A stretch of 64,000 nt of DNA, from the NCBI RefSeq assembly GCF_000426645.1, contig NZ_AUFT01000016.1:1-64000 (forward strand), written 5' to 3'. A model generated the notes under the pieces. The model searched no databases. It was not told where the DNA came from and saw nothing but the letters and a program-made list of their open reading frames with translations. Both the position numbers and the translations under genes were made by a program. How positions within the stretch are numbered: the first letter of the stretch is position 1; each line of letters opens with the position of its first letter. This document shows, piece by piece, positions 1 to 7,500 of this stretch. The DNA is from Nakamurella lactea DSM 19367 (GTDB lineage: Bacteria > Actinomycetota > Actinomycetes > Mycobacteriales > Nakamurellaceae).

Positions 1-138
1 CTGCGGCTACGCCTGTTTTCGATCGCCGGCCGCATCGCCAGACGATCCCGCCGAGTACACCTGCGGCTGTCGGCGCACACACCCTGGGTCCGCCTGATCA
101 CCACTGCCATCAGACAGCTGAACCCAGCACCGACCTGA
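1..138 (+). pseudogene. 3' end of an IS1380-family-like transposase (cut by window edge)
   Basis: Frame 1 is open from the first base to a TGA at 136-138. It reads as the basic C-terminus of a DDE transposase: LRLRLFSIAGRIARRSRR, then VHLRLSAHTPW and VRLITTAIRQL. An Arg-rich RLFSIAGRIAR-type stretch followed by a Trp-containing tail is characteristic of IS1380-family transposases. Only about 45 residues lie in the window, so intactness cannot be judged. The bases after the stop, up to roughly 320, probably hold the right end of the element, but the inverted repeat cannot be proved without the left end. Confidence 0.6.
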
Positions 139-651
139 CCATCAGAACCCGACCTATCCCGACCTGGCAGCACCACCCCTCGGGCAGTGGAACCCGACGC
201 ACCAACCGCGGCGACACGCGGACCACCAGCCACCACCAACCGCAAACGGAAGGAGAAAAGGATCAAGACCCGGCGCCATCAGACCAACCCGGCCGACTCG
301 CGAAAGATCGAGGCTAGCCCGGCTGACATGATGCCGGGGCATGACCACAGGGAAGAACCGGCTGTTCTACGGCGACAGCCTCGACGGGCTCCGAGCAGTG
401 ACGACAGGAGCGGGGCCGGCGAGCATGGGATCGGGTGAAGTTAGGGGACGACGCGGAGGACCAGCGTGCTCGAACACGCTCACCACGGCCACTTCAGGCT
501 GGCGGCGACACCGCCCAACTTGCGTCATAGACGTCATCGCGGTGCGCCTGATTTGCTAGCGCGCCTGTTTGGAAAAGGGTCAAGGCGAGACACTCCGATG
601 ATTCCGCGGACTCACGTCCGGCGGTTGATCAGCAATCGGCGGTTGTATCCG
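139..651. other. gene-poor debris between transposase end and first intact gene
   Basis: No convincing intact gene is visible. The first about 180 bases are probably the non-coding right end of the IS1380-like element. A 20-codon piece at 341-400 resembles the start of a DNA methyltransferase and is listed separately. The remaining open frames lack a ribosome-binding site and recognisable motifs. Confidence 0.5.
341..400 (+). pseudogene. 5' remnant of a site-specific DNA methyltransferase gene
   Basis: ATG at 341 opens with MTTGKNRLFYGDSLDGLRAV. The NRLFYGDSLDGLR segment matches the conserved start of type II/III beta-class DNA methyltransferases (N-R-L-x-Y/F-G-D-N/S-L-D-x-L), where the motif normally leads within about 20 residues to the catalytic DPPF block. 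Here the similarity stops after about 20 codons, and the frame continues as low-complexity sequence without a DPP motif before stopping at 559. I read it as the truncated head of a restriction-modification methylase. A chance match cannot be excluded because the stretch is short. Confidence 0.4.
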
Positions 652-1026
652 TCAGGGCGCCCACTCGCTTGCTCTCCGGTCTGGATGGTGGCGGGTATAC
701 TCATCCTCCATCTCAGCCACCCGATGATGCGCGCTGGTTATGTCAGCGACTCCTAACACCTGTGCAGTCTGTTCCCAAGTCAGCCGTTGTGCCTTGCACG
801 CCTCTAGGAGTTCTCGCTCCGACTGGAGTACTTTCCACCGGTTCACAACTAATTGGAGCCGCCAGCGGCGCAAGACCTCGCTGGGTACTTGGCCTCTGCG
901 GCCTTGAGAGGTGATGGCAAGCATCTCGGTCATCTGGTCGATCTTGCCAGAGGGCGGGTGACCCAGGCACTCTGTCATCCATGCATCAAGGACCGGATCG
1001 CGGGTGGCGTCAGTGGTTCGTCCCAT
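652..1026 (-). CDS. hypothetical protein with a possible helix-turn-helix
   Basis: A 124-residue soluble protein that I do not recognise. The central part (about 70-105) is helical, and LTWEQTAQVLGVADITSAH has the spacing of a helix-turn-helix: a polar helix, Gly-Val turn, then a second helix with Ser-Ala-His-His. It could therefore bind DNA. Its ATG at 1026 overlaps by 17 bases the end of the secreted-protein gene lying upstream on the same strand. No clear Shine-Dalgarno precedes it, so expression by coupling to that gene is possible. Composition is less GC-skewed than the core genes further right. Confidence 0.55.
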   Translation of the reverse strand: MGRTTDATRDPVLDAWMTECLGHPPSGKIDQMTEMLAITSQGRRGQVPSEVLRRWRLQLVVNRWKVLQSERELLEACKAQRLTWEQTAQVLGVADITSAHHRVAEMEDEYTRHHPDRRASEWAP

Positions 1027-1363
1027 ACAAAGTAGCGTACGTGATGACGTTCGTTACGTCACACCACCAGTCACGCCACAGACCATCATCAATGCCCTGT
1101 TCACCTGCTGCTGTGCACTGATCCAGGGCCAGGTCGAAGCCGCTTCCGTAGTAGATCGCGACGTAGAAGTACGGCGGTTGAGGGGGTGGGTAGTTTTGGA
1201 CGTCTCCATCGGGCTGCATCCCACCGCCGGGAGTAACGGCTGTCACATGCGTGGATGCCCCGACGGCGGCGACGGACGACGCGGCAGCTGCTGGTGAAAC
1301 CAGCGTTGTCGCCACCAGCGCCGCAGCGCCAGCGAAGAGTCGCATTCTCCTACGAGCTGTCAT
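1010..1363 (-). CDS. small secreted protein, paralogue of the 7.5-8.0 kb gene
   Basis: I chose ATG at 1363 because AAGGAA lies about 7 bases upstream and the product then opens with a classical signal peptide (MTARRRMRLFAGAAAL, hydrophobic core, cleavage near SPAAAAS). A longer reading back to 1444 would bury this signal. The mature part, about 85 residues, is Tyr/Trp-rich with two Cys. A CTAxxxxGIDDG motif and the signal sequence RLFAGAA are shared with the secreted protein at 7501-8013, so the two are probably relatives. The latter has a C-terminal half resembling I36-type inhibitor or crystallin folds that is missing here. Function is unknown; extracellular. Confidence 0.65.
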   Translation of the reverse strand: MTARRRMRLFAGAAALVATTLVSPAAAASSVAAVGASTHVTAVTPGGGMQPDGDVQNYPPPQPPYFYVAIYYGSGFDLALDQCTAAGEQGIDDGLWRDWWCDVTNVITYATLYGTNH

Positions 1364-1444
1364 TTTGGTGTTCCTTCCCCTTGAGGCCACCGTGGATCGG
1401 ACACCTTCAACACTGTCAGCGTGAGACAGCGTGTCAATGACCAA

Positions 1445-1677
1445 CTAGTCGGAACTGAGCTGACCATTTGGTCCATCTCAACCGAGTGCGCTGCGGGAGG
1501 CAGCGGTTCCGCCGCTGTGGGCGCCGCGTCATCAACAATCTCGCGCGGGGGCCGCCTCGTCACCTACCGTCTGTGACGAAACGCTGCGTCGGCCACGTGG
1601 TCTTCCGCCATACACCGGTCTCAGCGTTGGGCGGGCTCAGCCGCGTTCAAGCGAAGGACACGAGGGTTTCGCTCATC
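1445..1677. other. intergenic, no feature seen
   Basis: No gene, RNA or strong hairpin is evident. The bases nearest 1364-1440 should contain the promoter of the secreted-protein gene to the left, but no clear -35/-10 pair stands out. Confidence 0.4.
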
Positions 1678-2004
1678 TTATCCGCGTGCTGGCTCCACAA
1701 CACGTAGAGCGCAGGTGGGACGCTTGACTACCTCGACTGGACAATTGCAGAGCGTCGGTGCCGGTGGCCAAGGTCGAACCGAAATGAGCCCGAGGGCTAT
1801 CGCTCTGGCGACCAACTCCGCCTTATTTGAAACCGCAAACCGAGCATACAGTCGTATCAGGTAATGTCGTATCGTCGCCGAGCTCAGCGACATGCGGCGG
1901 CCGATGGCGTCGTTCACCAGACCCGTCGCCACCCATGCAATTAGTTCAGCGTCCCTCTGTCGACAACCACACTCGGAAGCTCGACACCCTGCAACATCGA
2001 CCAT
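1678..2004 (-). CDS. small LuxR-type helix-turn-helix protein, possibly a truncated regulator
   Basis: The 108-residue product contains, at about 18-72, a GerE/LuxR DNA-binding domain: DAELIAWVATGLVNDAIGRR, then SLSSATIRHYLIRLYARF and AVSNKAELVARA. Order and spacing match the four-helix domain at the C-terminus of NarL/FixJ-type regulators. No receiver or sensor domain precedes it: only about 15 residues lie before the domain, while about 35 unrelated residues follow it. It may be an orphan HTH protein or the tail of a larger regulator. The first helix starts with CRQRD instead of the usual LTxRE, which also hints at decay. A GGGAAGAAG stretch lies upstream of ATG 2004. Confidence 0.5.
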   Translation of the reverse strand: MVDVAGCRASECGCRQRDAELIAWVATGLVNDAIGRRMSLSSATIRHYLIRLYARFAVSNKAELVARAIALGLISVRPWPPAPTLCNCPVEVVKRPTCALRVVEPARG

Positions 2005-2582
2005 CGCACATCTTCTTCCCGACGTCGTCCCGCAACCGCGGATCGCTCAGTCAGACTACGACGGCCTGGGCGGGTGTGCTTTGCGAGCGCGGTGTTGGAA
2101 CGCGCAGGGAACCTGCCGGGACGCTCACTGGCCGAGTCGGACCTTCATTGATGAACCCGGCCGCCGTCGGTTTCACCGAGGTTTCCTCAGCGGAGACCAT
2201 CGCGTGGGCTACGGCACTGGCCGACGATAGCTCCGGAGGAAGCTAGCACACTGCTTGTCCACGTCGTACCTCCACTCCTTCTATCGGCTGCGGGGCTCTC
2301 CCAACCGCCGATCACTCGCGGTCGCGTACCTCGCACAATGCCGCCGGTGGGTGGTGTGGATGGCGCGAAGCTGTTGGCACCGGCGACGAACTCTACGATG
2401 ATCGATGGGCTGTTGCGGCAGGCGAAGGCCTCTGGTACGCCGATTGACGGCCGGAGCCGCGACAAGACCGAGGCCGGCGGTGATGTAGCAGCTACTGTGG
2501 TTTTCGGCCAATCGATGTTCGCTGGACCGACCGACGTGCACAGCGGTTCTCCGGTGGCGCTGCCCGAAATGAGACCTCCACA
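2005..2582. other. 578-bp stretch with no convincing gene
   Basis: Open frames exist on both strands (for example 2338-2589 on +), but none has a ribosome-binding site, a signal peptide or a family motif, and they lie over one another. I see no hairpin of note. It is probably degenerate accessory DNA. Confidence 0.5.
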
Positions 2583-3017
2583 TCAATGATCAACTATGGT
2601 AACGGTCAGTCGGGCAGCGATCCCGTCAGCAGGCTCGACTCGAAACTGCGGCGACTCGGCAGTGGGTTCGATCTTGATTAGCACCGGACGGCCATCCTTT
2701 GCCGTGACCAATGTTGACTGCTCGGCAGCACTCGACGGAAGCACGTTCACGCGAGCCCCGTTCTCGCAGCTTGCAGAGCTGAGAACTAGGAACGTTCCAT
2801 ACCTTCGAGGAACTACGATTGCTTGGCCGTCACTCATGTCGCTGAGTCCTGGCACCTCACGGCCCCAGGGGTGCTGCCCACAAACGTCCGCTCTCGGGCC
2901 TAGCGGCAGCTTGACGTGGCTCGAATCGCCGGAGCTAGCTGGAATGTGGCCCGAGCCGCAGCCTCCAACCGCAAGAATCACCACCGTGGCCACAATGGCC
3001 GATAGACGCTTGATCAA
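2583..3017 (-). CDS. small lipoprotein encoded with the G1 peptidase
   Basis: A 144-residue exported lipoprotein: MIKRLSAIVATVVILAVGGC gives a short basic start, a hydrophobic core and a lipobox with Cys20. The mature part, about 125 residues, has two further Cys (in DVCGQ and ASCEN) and ends with a likely beta-sandwich (RVEPADGIAARLTVTIVDH). I cannot name a family. Its ATG overlaps the stop of the glutamic peptidase gene by four bases (ATGA), so the two are translationally coupled. It may be a surface partner, inhibitor or chaperone of the peptidase; that is inference from context only. Confidence 0.75.
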   Translation of the reverse strand: MIKRLSAIVATVVILAVGGCGSGHIPASSGDSSHVKLPLGPRADVCGQHPWGREVPGLSDMSDGQAIVVPRRYGTFLVLSSASCENGARVNVLPSSAAEQSTLVTAKDGRPVLIKIEPTAESPQFRVEPADGIAARLTVTIVDH

Positions 3018-4048
3018 TACTCGCCCACCCAGGTAGCATCGAACGCCCCACCACTGACGGCGCTGGCCTCAGCAAGATGGTGTTGATCAGGAGCTGTGCT
3101 GATCATTGTCATTCTAGACAGGGTATCGCCGCCAAAGTATGGGGGATCGGACAGCTGAAGCACGCCGGTGCCGGGGTAAGAGCCATCGGGCTTTCTGTAG
3201 TTAAACGCGTCGTTTTCGAGGGTCAGAGTGGGGAAATGCGCGAGGCGGCTATAGGTGGTATAGCTAGGCCGCTCGACGATCCATTCTGCTTGAGAATCCG
3301 GCGAGACTGCTGGTCTCGTGAGAGTGATGCACACCCCATCCGCGCAGAGTACAAAGTGTGCGTTGTGCTCATCCGGGTCATACGTAGCTGCTACAAAGAC
3401 CTGCGACCCTCCGTAGACCTGGATATCCATCACTGGGATTTCGTCCTCTTGAGGGTAGATCTCTGTCCATAGCCAGTCCTTCTGAGTAGCCCCAGGACTG
3501 TTGTCGCCTATCTGTCCATGAGTGCCAGCCTGAATGAGCGGGTGATTGGCGTCACTGCCTGATCCGAGACCCGGCCAGATGCTGACGTCTGTGGGCAGGC
3601 CGTCCGCAGATGCCAGCAAAGTCGGCTCCGTCCAATTCATTTCAGCATCGTTTGGCGTACCACCAACGGCCATCACGTATCCGTCCCAGTTATCGCTGGT
3701 CGCTTCGATAGCATTCGGAGTTACCTGTCTTGCAGGTCGTTTTGGCGGCACTCCATGGGATCTTGAGGCGATTGGTTTGCCGCAATGGGCCTCCCGAACC
3801 CATCGGATGCTGCCCTTCCGCGCAGCTTCATATATCGAGCTGCCTGAGGCGACACCCAGTTCGGCCAGCTCGCCTGACGTGAGCGGTCCATCGTGGGCTG
3901 GGTACCGAACTTCGGATCCCGCCGGGCATTTGACCGCTGTGTGGCGTTGAACTCCGGGGGCGAGCGACGGTTGCTCGGAGGAGACAGATGGCGCGCCGAG
4001 CGTGCCAATAGCCAGTGCGATGAGTCCAGAGGCCAGTGCGAACGACAT
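3014..4048 (-). CDS. secreted G1-family glutamic endopeptidase (eqolisin-like)
   Basis: I start at ATG 4048 because TTTGGAGAGC lies just upstream and a signal peptide follows (MSFALASGLIALAIGTLGAP). The frame stays open 468 bases further upstream, without family support. The 344-residue product has a propeptide-like region to about residue 110. A peptidase_A4/G1 domain then opens with SDNWDGYVMAVGG, continues with IWPGLG, LIQAGTHGQ (candidate catalytic Gln) and WLWTEIYPQ, and carries the AEWIVERPSY segment that bears the catalytic Glu in eqolisins. These enzymes are pepstatin-insensitive acid proteases acting outside the cell. The lipoprotein downstream overlaps by ATGA. GC content is clearly lower than in the core genes. 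Confidence 0.85.
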   Translation of the reverse strand: MSFALASGLIALAIGTLGAPSVSSEQPSLAPGVQRHTAVKCPAGSEVRYPAHDGPLTSGELAELGVASGSSIYEAARKGSIRWVREAHCGKPIASRSHGVPPKRPARQVTPNAIEATSDNWDGYVMAVGGTPNDAEMNWTEPTLLASADGLPTDVSIWPGLGSGSDANHPLIQAGTHGQIGDNSPGATQKDWLWTEIYPQEDEIPVMDIQVYGGSQVFVAATYDPDEHNAHFVLCADGVCITLTRPAVSPDSQAEWIVERPSYTTYSRLAHFPTLTLENDAFNYRKPDGSYPGTGVLQLSDPPYFGGDTLSRMTMISTAPDQHHLAEASAVSGGAFDATWVGEY

Positions 4049-4728
4049 GTTGCTCTCCAAACGTAGCGCCGATGAATCGGCCGAGCTGCAGTGTGAGTTC
4101 CTCCCCAGGCCGCAGCCAGATGGCGTATCGCCGACCTTCCAGCGTATGTCGTACTGCGAACTCCGGCGGCTGTCAATAGCTCGGACCCACTCAGTTGGCC
4201 CTGCCGGGTCTCGCCGGCACCGACCCCACGCATCGGCCAGCCGGCTGATCTTGTGAGGTAAGCGAGGGTCTTTGCGCACCGTTGGCGTCCTGATCTGGAC
4301 CTCGAAATTTTGCCGCACGCTGCTCGGACGTGGCATGCGGCCCCGCGCCGCCAGAAAGCTAGCTCGCGCGTTCCGCTGGACGCCGTCAGGCGCTGTGATG
4401 GTCAGTTGGGAGTCCACGCCCGGCGACCCGCGATCGAGTACCACCGCCTGGCTCCCGCTCGAGGACGTCGCCCGTGTCCTACGCCGCCGACCCACATCTG
4501 CAGATGTCGGTGCCACGCGGTAGAACTTGTCACGTAACCCCCAGAGCCGACGCCGGCCGCGGGCGTTGCATCACCGGACCCGCCGAGACCAGCCACCCCC
4601 CCCGGCAGTCTCGGCGCCTGGCCGGGCACAACCCCCCGGTGCCCGGCCAGGATCCCGGGCATTTCGCGGCTGGCGACAGGGCTTTGTCGGTGGTAGATGC
4701 GACGCTGGCGGCAGGAAGGGAGTTCTCT
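4049..4728. other. 680-bp region without a supported gene
   Basis: The minus-strand frame of the peptidase remains open up to 4516, but this part has no start site with a ribosome-binding sequence and no recognisable motif. A perfect 12-bp hairpin at 4618-4650 is described separately. I see nothing else. Confidence 0.5.
4618..4650. terminator. 12-bp perfect inverted repeat
   Basis: CTGGCCGGGCAC (4618-4629) pairs perfectly with GTGCCCGGCCAG (4639-4650) around a 9-base loop. No U-tract follows on either strand. It lies about 80 bases before the small membrane protein gene, so it may be an intrinsic terminator protecting that gene or an operator. Confidence 0.45.
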
Positions 4729-4983
4729 ATGAACACCACCGCACCGTCGCGCTGGAGTACCACTCTCGCCGTATTCGGGCTGCTGCTCGTGACTCCGCTA
4801 CTGATCACCGCGGCAATCTCGTACCTTCGGGACGGACTCGGACTCGTAGCGGGAGTCATCGGCGCGCTGGCACTCATGACGGTGATCGGATCGCTCCTCA
4901 CCCTCAAGGACGCACTGGCCGCTCGTCGGAAAGTCCATCAGTCGGACGTGGCGGGCACGCCGAGCTGGCACCCCGAGGCCTGA
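4729..4983 (+). CDS. small two-helix membrane protein
   Basis: ATG 4729 is preceded by GGAAGGGAG at good spacing. The longer frame upstream is Pro/Arg-rich nonsense. The 84-residue product has two transmembrane helices (about 14-33, TTLAVFGLLLVTPLLITAAI, and about 41-61, LVAGVIGALALMTVIGSLLT), a short Gly/Asp loop between them, and a basic then acidic cytoplasmic tail. No enzyme motif is present and I cannot assign a family. It precedes the TIR gene by about 100 bases on the same strand. A functional link (for example a membrane partner of a defence protein) is possible but unproven. Confidence 0.6.
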   Translation: MNTTAPSRWSTTLAVFGLLLVTPLLITAAISYLRDGLGLVAGVIGALALMTVIGSLLTLKDALAARRKVHQSDVAGTPSWHPEA

Positions 4984-5081
4984 CGAATCCATTGCCTTCC
5001 GCGGTCGGCCCCGCCGAGTACCCGGCCTGAACCGGACCCAAGGTAACGTCGCGGTCGGCGCCGGGTAGGGGAAGATCAGGC

Positions 5082-6002
5082 ATGGCATTGTCACCGAGCG
5101 AGCGCATCCCCTTGATCCGAGAGTGCGCGACGCTGCTCGATAAGCAGGATTGGGCCGAAGTGGATCTTGTGCTGGGCCAGTTCGGCCTGCCGACCTCGGA
5201 CTACGACCTTCCCGAGACCAAGGCCGCCTACGTCATCCAGATGATCCAGAACGCCGGCGACGAACCACTCGCTGCCCTCCACCGGTTCCTGGTCGACGAG
5301 GCGGTCGGATCCGGTCATCCAGGCCGAGGACCTTGGACAAGCGAGAACCTACGACTGTTCTGCTCGCACCTGGCCGCGCACAAGAACGTCGTTGGACAGG
5401 TCCGCGAAGAACTCGCCCGTTTCGGCGTCGAAGGCTTCGTCGCACACGACTCCATCGAACCCAGCAAGGAGTGGGCGCAAGTCATCGAACAGGGCCTCGC
5501 TGACTGCGACGCAATGATCGTGTTCCTGCACGACGGATTCCGCGAAAGCGCCTGGTGCGACCAAGAAGTGGGCTGGGTGCTGGGGCGACAGCGGCCAGTG
5601 CTCCCGCTCAACTACGGCATCCACCCCTACGGTTTTCTCGGCAAGTACCAAGATCAGCCTTGCCAGAACGCAACATCCGTGCAGGTCGCTGCGTTCGTGC
5701 TCGACTGGCTGATCAAGACGCCATCACTCCACGGCCGGCTGTCCCACGGCCTGGTGAACGCGTTCGTGACCAGCGGCAGCTGGAACTTCACCAGGCGGGT
5801 GGTGCCGCTCCTGGAGCAGATCGCGTCAGTGACCGACGATGACCTCACGAACATGGAGAGGGCCGCGCGCGACCACGTAGATGTTCGGGAATGCGCGATC
5901 GGTGAGCAGACCGGACCGGAGTGGGTCGCCGATTTTGTGCGGACTCGCCGCGGTCCGACCGCCGCAGCTACCTGGGTCGATGACACCGAACCACCGTTCT
6001 GA
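5082..6002 (+). CDS. TIR-domain protein with AbiJ-NTD-like N-terminus (putative phage defence)
   Basis: 306 residues. The N-terminal about 80 residues (IRECATLLDKQDWAEVDLVL, GLPTSDYDLPETKAAYVIQM) form a helical domain of the kind seen at the start of AbiJ-type abortive-infection and other defence proteins. Residues about 88-215 are a TIR domain: LRLFCSHLAAHKN (strand A and BB-loop start), EGFVAHDSIEPSKEW, ADCDAMIVFLHDGF, and SAWCDQEVGWVLG, where the Glu of DQEVG is the candidate NAD-hydrolase catalytic residue. The last about 80 residues are helical and unrecognised. Bacterial TIR domains typically cleave NAD+ or make signalling nucleotides on infection. There is no obvious partner effector or sensor gene next door, so it may act as a single-gene system. 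Confidence 0.8.
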   Translation: MALSPSERIPLIRECATLLDKQDWAEVDLVLGQFGLPTSDYDLPETKAAYVIQMIQNAGDEPLAALHRFLVDEAVGSGHPGRGPWTSENLRLFCSHLAAHKNVVGQVREELARFGVEGFVAHDSIEPSKEWAQVIEQGLADCDAMIVFLHDGFRESAWCDQEVGWVLGRQRPVLPLNYGIHPYGFLGKYQDQPCQNATSVQVAAFVLDWLIKTPSLHGRLSHGLVNAFVTSGSWNFTRRVVPLLEQIASVTDDDLTNMERAARDHVDVRECAIGEQTGPEWVADFVRTRRGPTAAATWVDDTEPPF

Positions 6003-6232
6003 ACACTGCGATCTGAGCCGTCTCGCTAGTCGATGGCCAGGTTGTCAGGGGCCATCGAGGGGTCGACGCCGATTGAGTTTGTTAGTTGGAGGCGACTCGG
6101 GCGTCTTGTACATGTGTGGAAGCGAAAACGGTGAGAGGCGGCCGAGCCGGTGGTGTCGCAACGGACGAGGCGTCCGATGCGGCTGCCCGCCAACTGGCCC
6201 ACGGCCGGCTATCTGATGGGCCGGCAGTGGAG

Positions 6233-6715
6233 ATGACTCTGACTCCCGAATCGCTGTACGTGGGTCATCACCTGACGCTGATCCGGACCGCGGCGTTGAT
6301 GACCGATGACCGGGGCCTGGCAGAGGAGATCGTCCATGATGCGTTCGCCGAAGTCATCGCCCGGTGGTCAACCATCGACCCCACGAAGGCGCTCGGGTAT
6401 CTGTATCGCGCGGTGACGAACGGGTGCCGATCCAATCTGCGTCGACGCAGGACGGCCCGGGCCTTCGTCCCCGATCGGCCCACGCCTGAACAGGGTGCCG
6501 ACGAGCCGGTTCTGCAGGCGGCGGGATACGAGCTGATCTTCAAAGCGGTCCGGCATCTTCCGCCGCGTCAGCGGCAGGTGCTGGTCCTGCGCTACTACTC
6601 CGAGCTGTCGGTCGCGGAAACGGCCGATGCTCTGAACATCAGCGAGGGCGCTGTCGCGGTCGCGACACACCACGCGTTGAACTCGCTGCGCTCTCTCCGG
6701 GAGGAGCTGTCATGA
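6233..6715 (+). CDS. ECF-type RNA polymerase sigma factor
   Basis: Region sigma2 is visible at about 10-75 (HHLTLIRTAALMTDDRGLAE, EIVHDAFAEVIARW, ALGYLYRAVTNGCRS) and sigma4 at about 100-155 (HLPPRQRQVLVLRYYSELSV, AETADALNISEGAVA, THHALNSLR). From ATG 6233 the product is 160 residues, the usual ECF length. The frame stays open to a TTG at 6086 with a GGAGG-like overlap, so a longer start is possible. The stop overlaps the ATG of the next gene (ATGA), a membrane protein with the layout of an anti-sigma factor. The pair should form an envelope-stress type switch. Target genes are unknown. Confidence 0.85.
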   Translation: MTLTPESLYVGHHLTLIRTAALMTDDRGLAEEIVHDAFAEVIARWSTIDPTKALGYLYRAVTNGCRSNLRRRRTARAFVPDRPTPEQGADEPVLQAAGYELIFKAVRHLPPRQRQVLVLRYYSELSVAETADALNISEGAVAVATHHALNSLRSLREELS

Positions 6716-7431
6716 ACGACCCCATCGAAGACGAACTGAAGGCAGCGTTCGCCGCGGCGGCAGCCAAGGTGACGGCGACCCGGCCAGTCAGTGAGGTGCT
6801 GGCTGACTTCCCGCCGACCGACGCCGCGCCCGCACCCGGCCGGCGTCGGCCCAACCGGCGGTGGCTGCTGCCGGCGGTGGCTGCCACAGCCACCATCCTG
6901 ATCGCGGTCCCTGCCGTGTGGATCGGACGCTCGGCCACCGAGACGAACACCGCGGCCCAGCTCCAGGTCGCCGGGAACCGGGCCGCCGTGGCCGGCGTGA
7001 GCTTCCCCGTCCCGGACGGTTGGCAAGCCCAGGTCACCAACAACACGGCAGATGCCGTACGGGTCTGCGTCGCAGCCGAACCGACGAGTGACTGCGCTGA
7101 CGGCGTGAGTCTGACGATCGCTGTCGTCGGTGCGACGTTCGGCGGGTTCGACCCGGTTCCTGACCCCATCCTGACGAACTGCCAGTGGATCAAACGTGAA
7201 GGCGATCAAAGCCTCGGCGGCCGCCCGGCGACGGCGGTATCGATCGATTGCAGCGCGACCGGAGACGGCCCTCGCGCTCTTGCCTGGTACCTCCAGGACG
7301 GCTCCTTGTCGATCACCACGCCACCGGCGGTCGCAGCCGCGCAGGCCAGGGAGATTGCCGCCGGTATGGACTTGTCGCAGTGGGCAAACAAGGGCGGCAC
7401 CCCGGTAGTGGTTCAGACCTCGCACCCATAG
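6712..7431 (+). CDS. single-pass membrane protein, probable anti-sigma factor
   Basis: 239 residues: a cytoplasmic N-terminal part of about 47 (IEDELKAAFAAAAAKVTA, then VSEVLADFPPTD), one transmembrane helix at about 48-67 (RRWLLPAVAATATILIAVPA), and an extracytoplasmic domain of about 170 with four Cys (RVCVA, DCADG, TNCQW, IDCSA). The start overlaps the sigma gene by four bases. Position, coupling and topology are those of an ECF anti-sigma factor, but I do not see a HxxxCxxC zinc anti-sigma motif, so binding to the sigma factor is inferred. A 14-bp terminator hairpin follows. Confidence 0.7.
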   Translation: MNDPIEDELKAAFAAAAAKVTATRPVSEVLADFPPTDAAPAPGRRRPNRRWLLPAVAATATILIAVPAVWIGRSATETNTAAQLQVAGNRAAVAGVSFPVPDGWQAQVTNNTADAVRVCVAAEPTSDCADGVSLTIAVVGATFGGFDPVPDPILTNCQWIKREGDQSLGGRPATAVSIDCSATGDGPRALAWYLQDGSLSITTPPAVAAAQAREIAAGMDLSQWANKGGTPVVVQTSHP

Positions 7432-7443
7432 ACCAGCTGGCCC

Positions 7444-7477
7444 GGCCCTGCTCAACCGTCGGGGGTTGAGCAGGGCC
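7444..7477. terminator. strong terminator hairpin between converging genes
   Basis: GGCCCTGCTCAACC (7444-7457) and GGTTGAGCAGGGCC (7464-7477) form a perfect 14-bp stem with a 6-base loop. It lies 12 bases after the anti-sigma gene and just beyond the end of the converging secreted-protein gene, so it probably ends transcription from both sides. Confidence 0.85.
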
Positions 7478-7500
7478 AAACCATCAACAACGACAGCGGA

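Noticed and set aside
2338-2589. 83-residue plus-strand frame
   Set aside because: No ribosome-binding site, no motif, and overlapped by equal-size frames on the other strand.
3014-4516. 500-residue reading of the G1 peptidase gene
   Set aside because: The first 156 codons have no ribosome-binding site or family match, and ATG 4048 has both a good site and a signal peptide.
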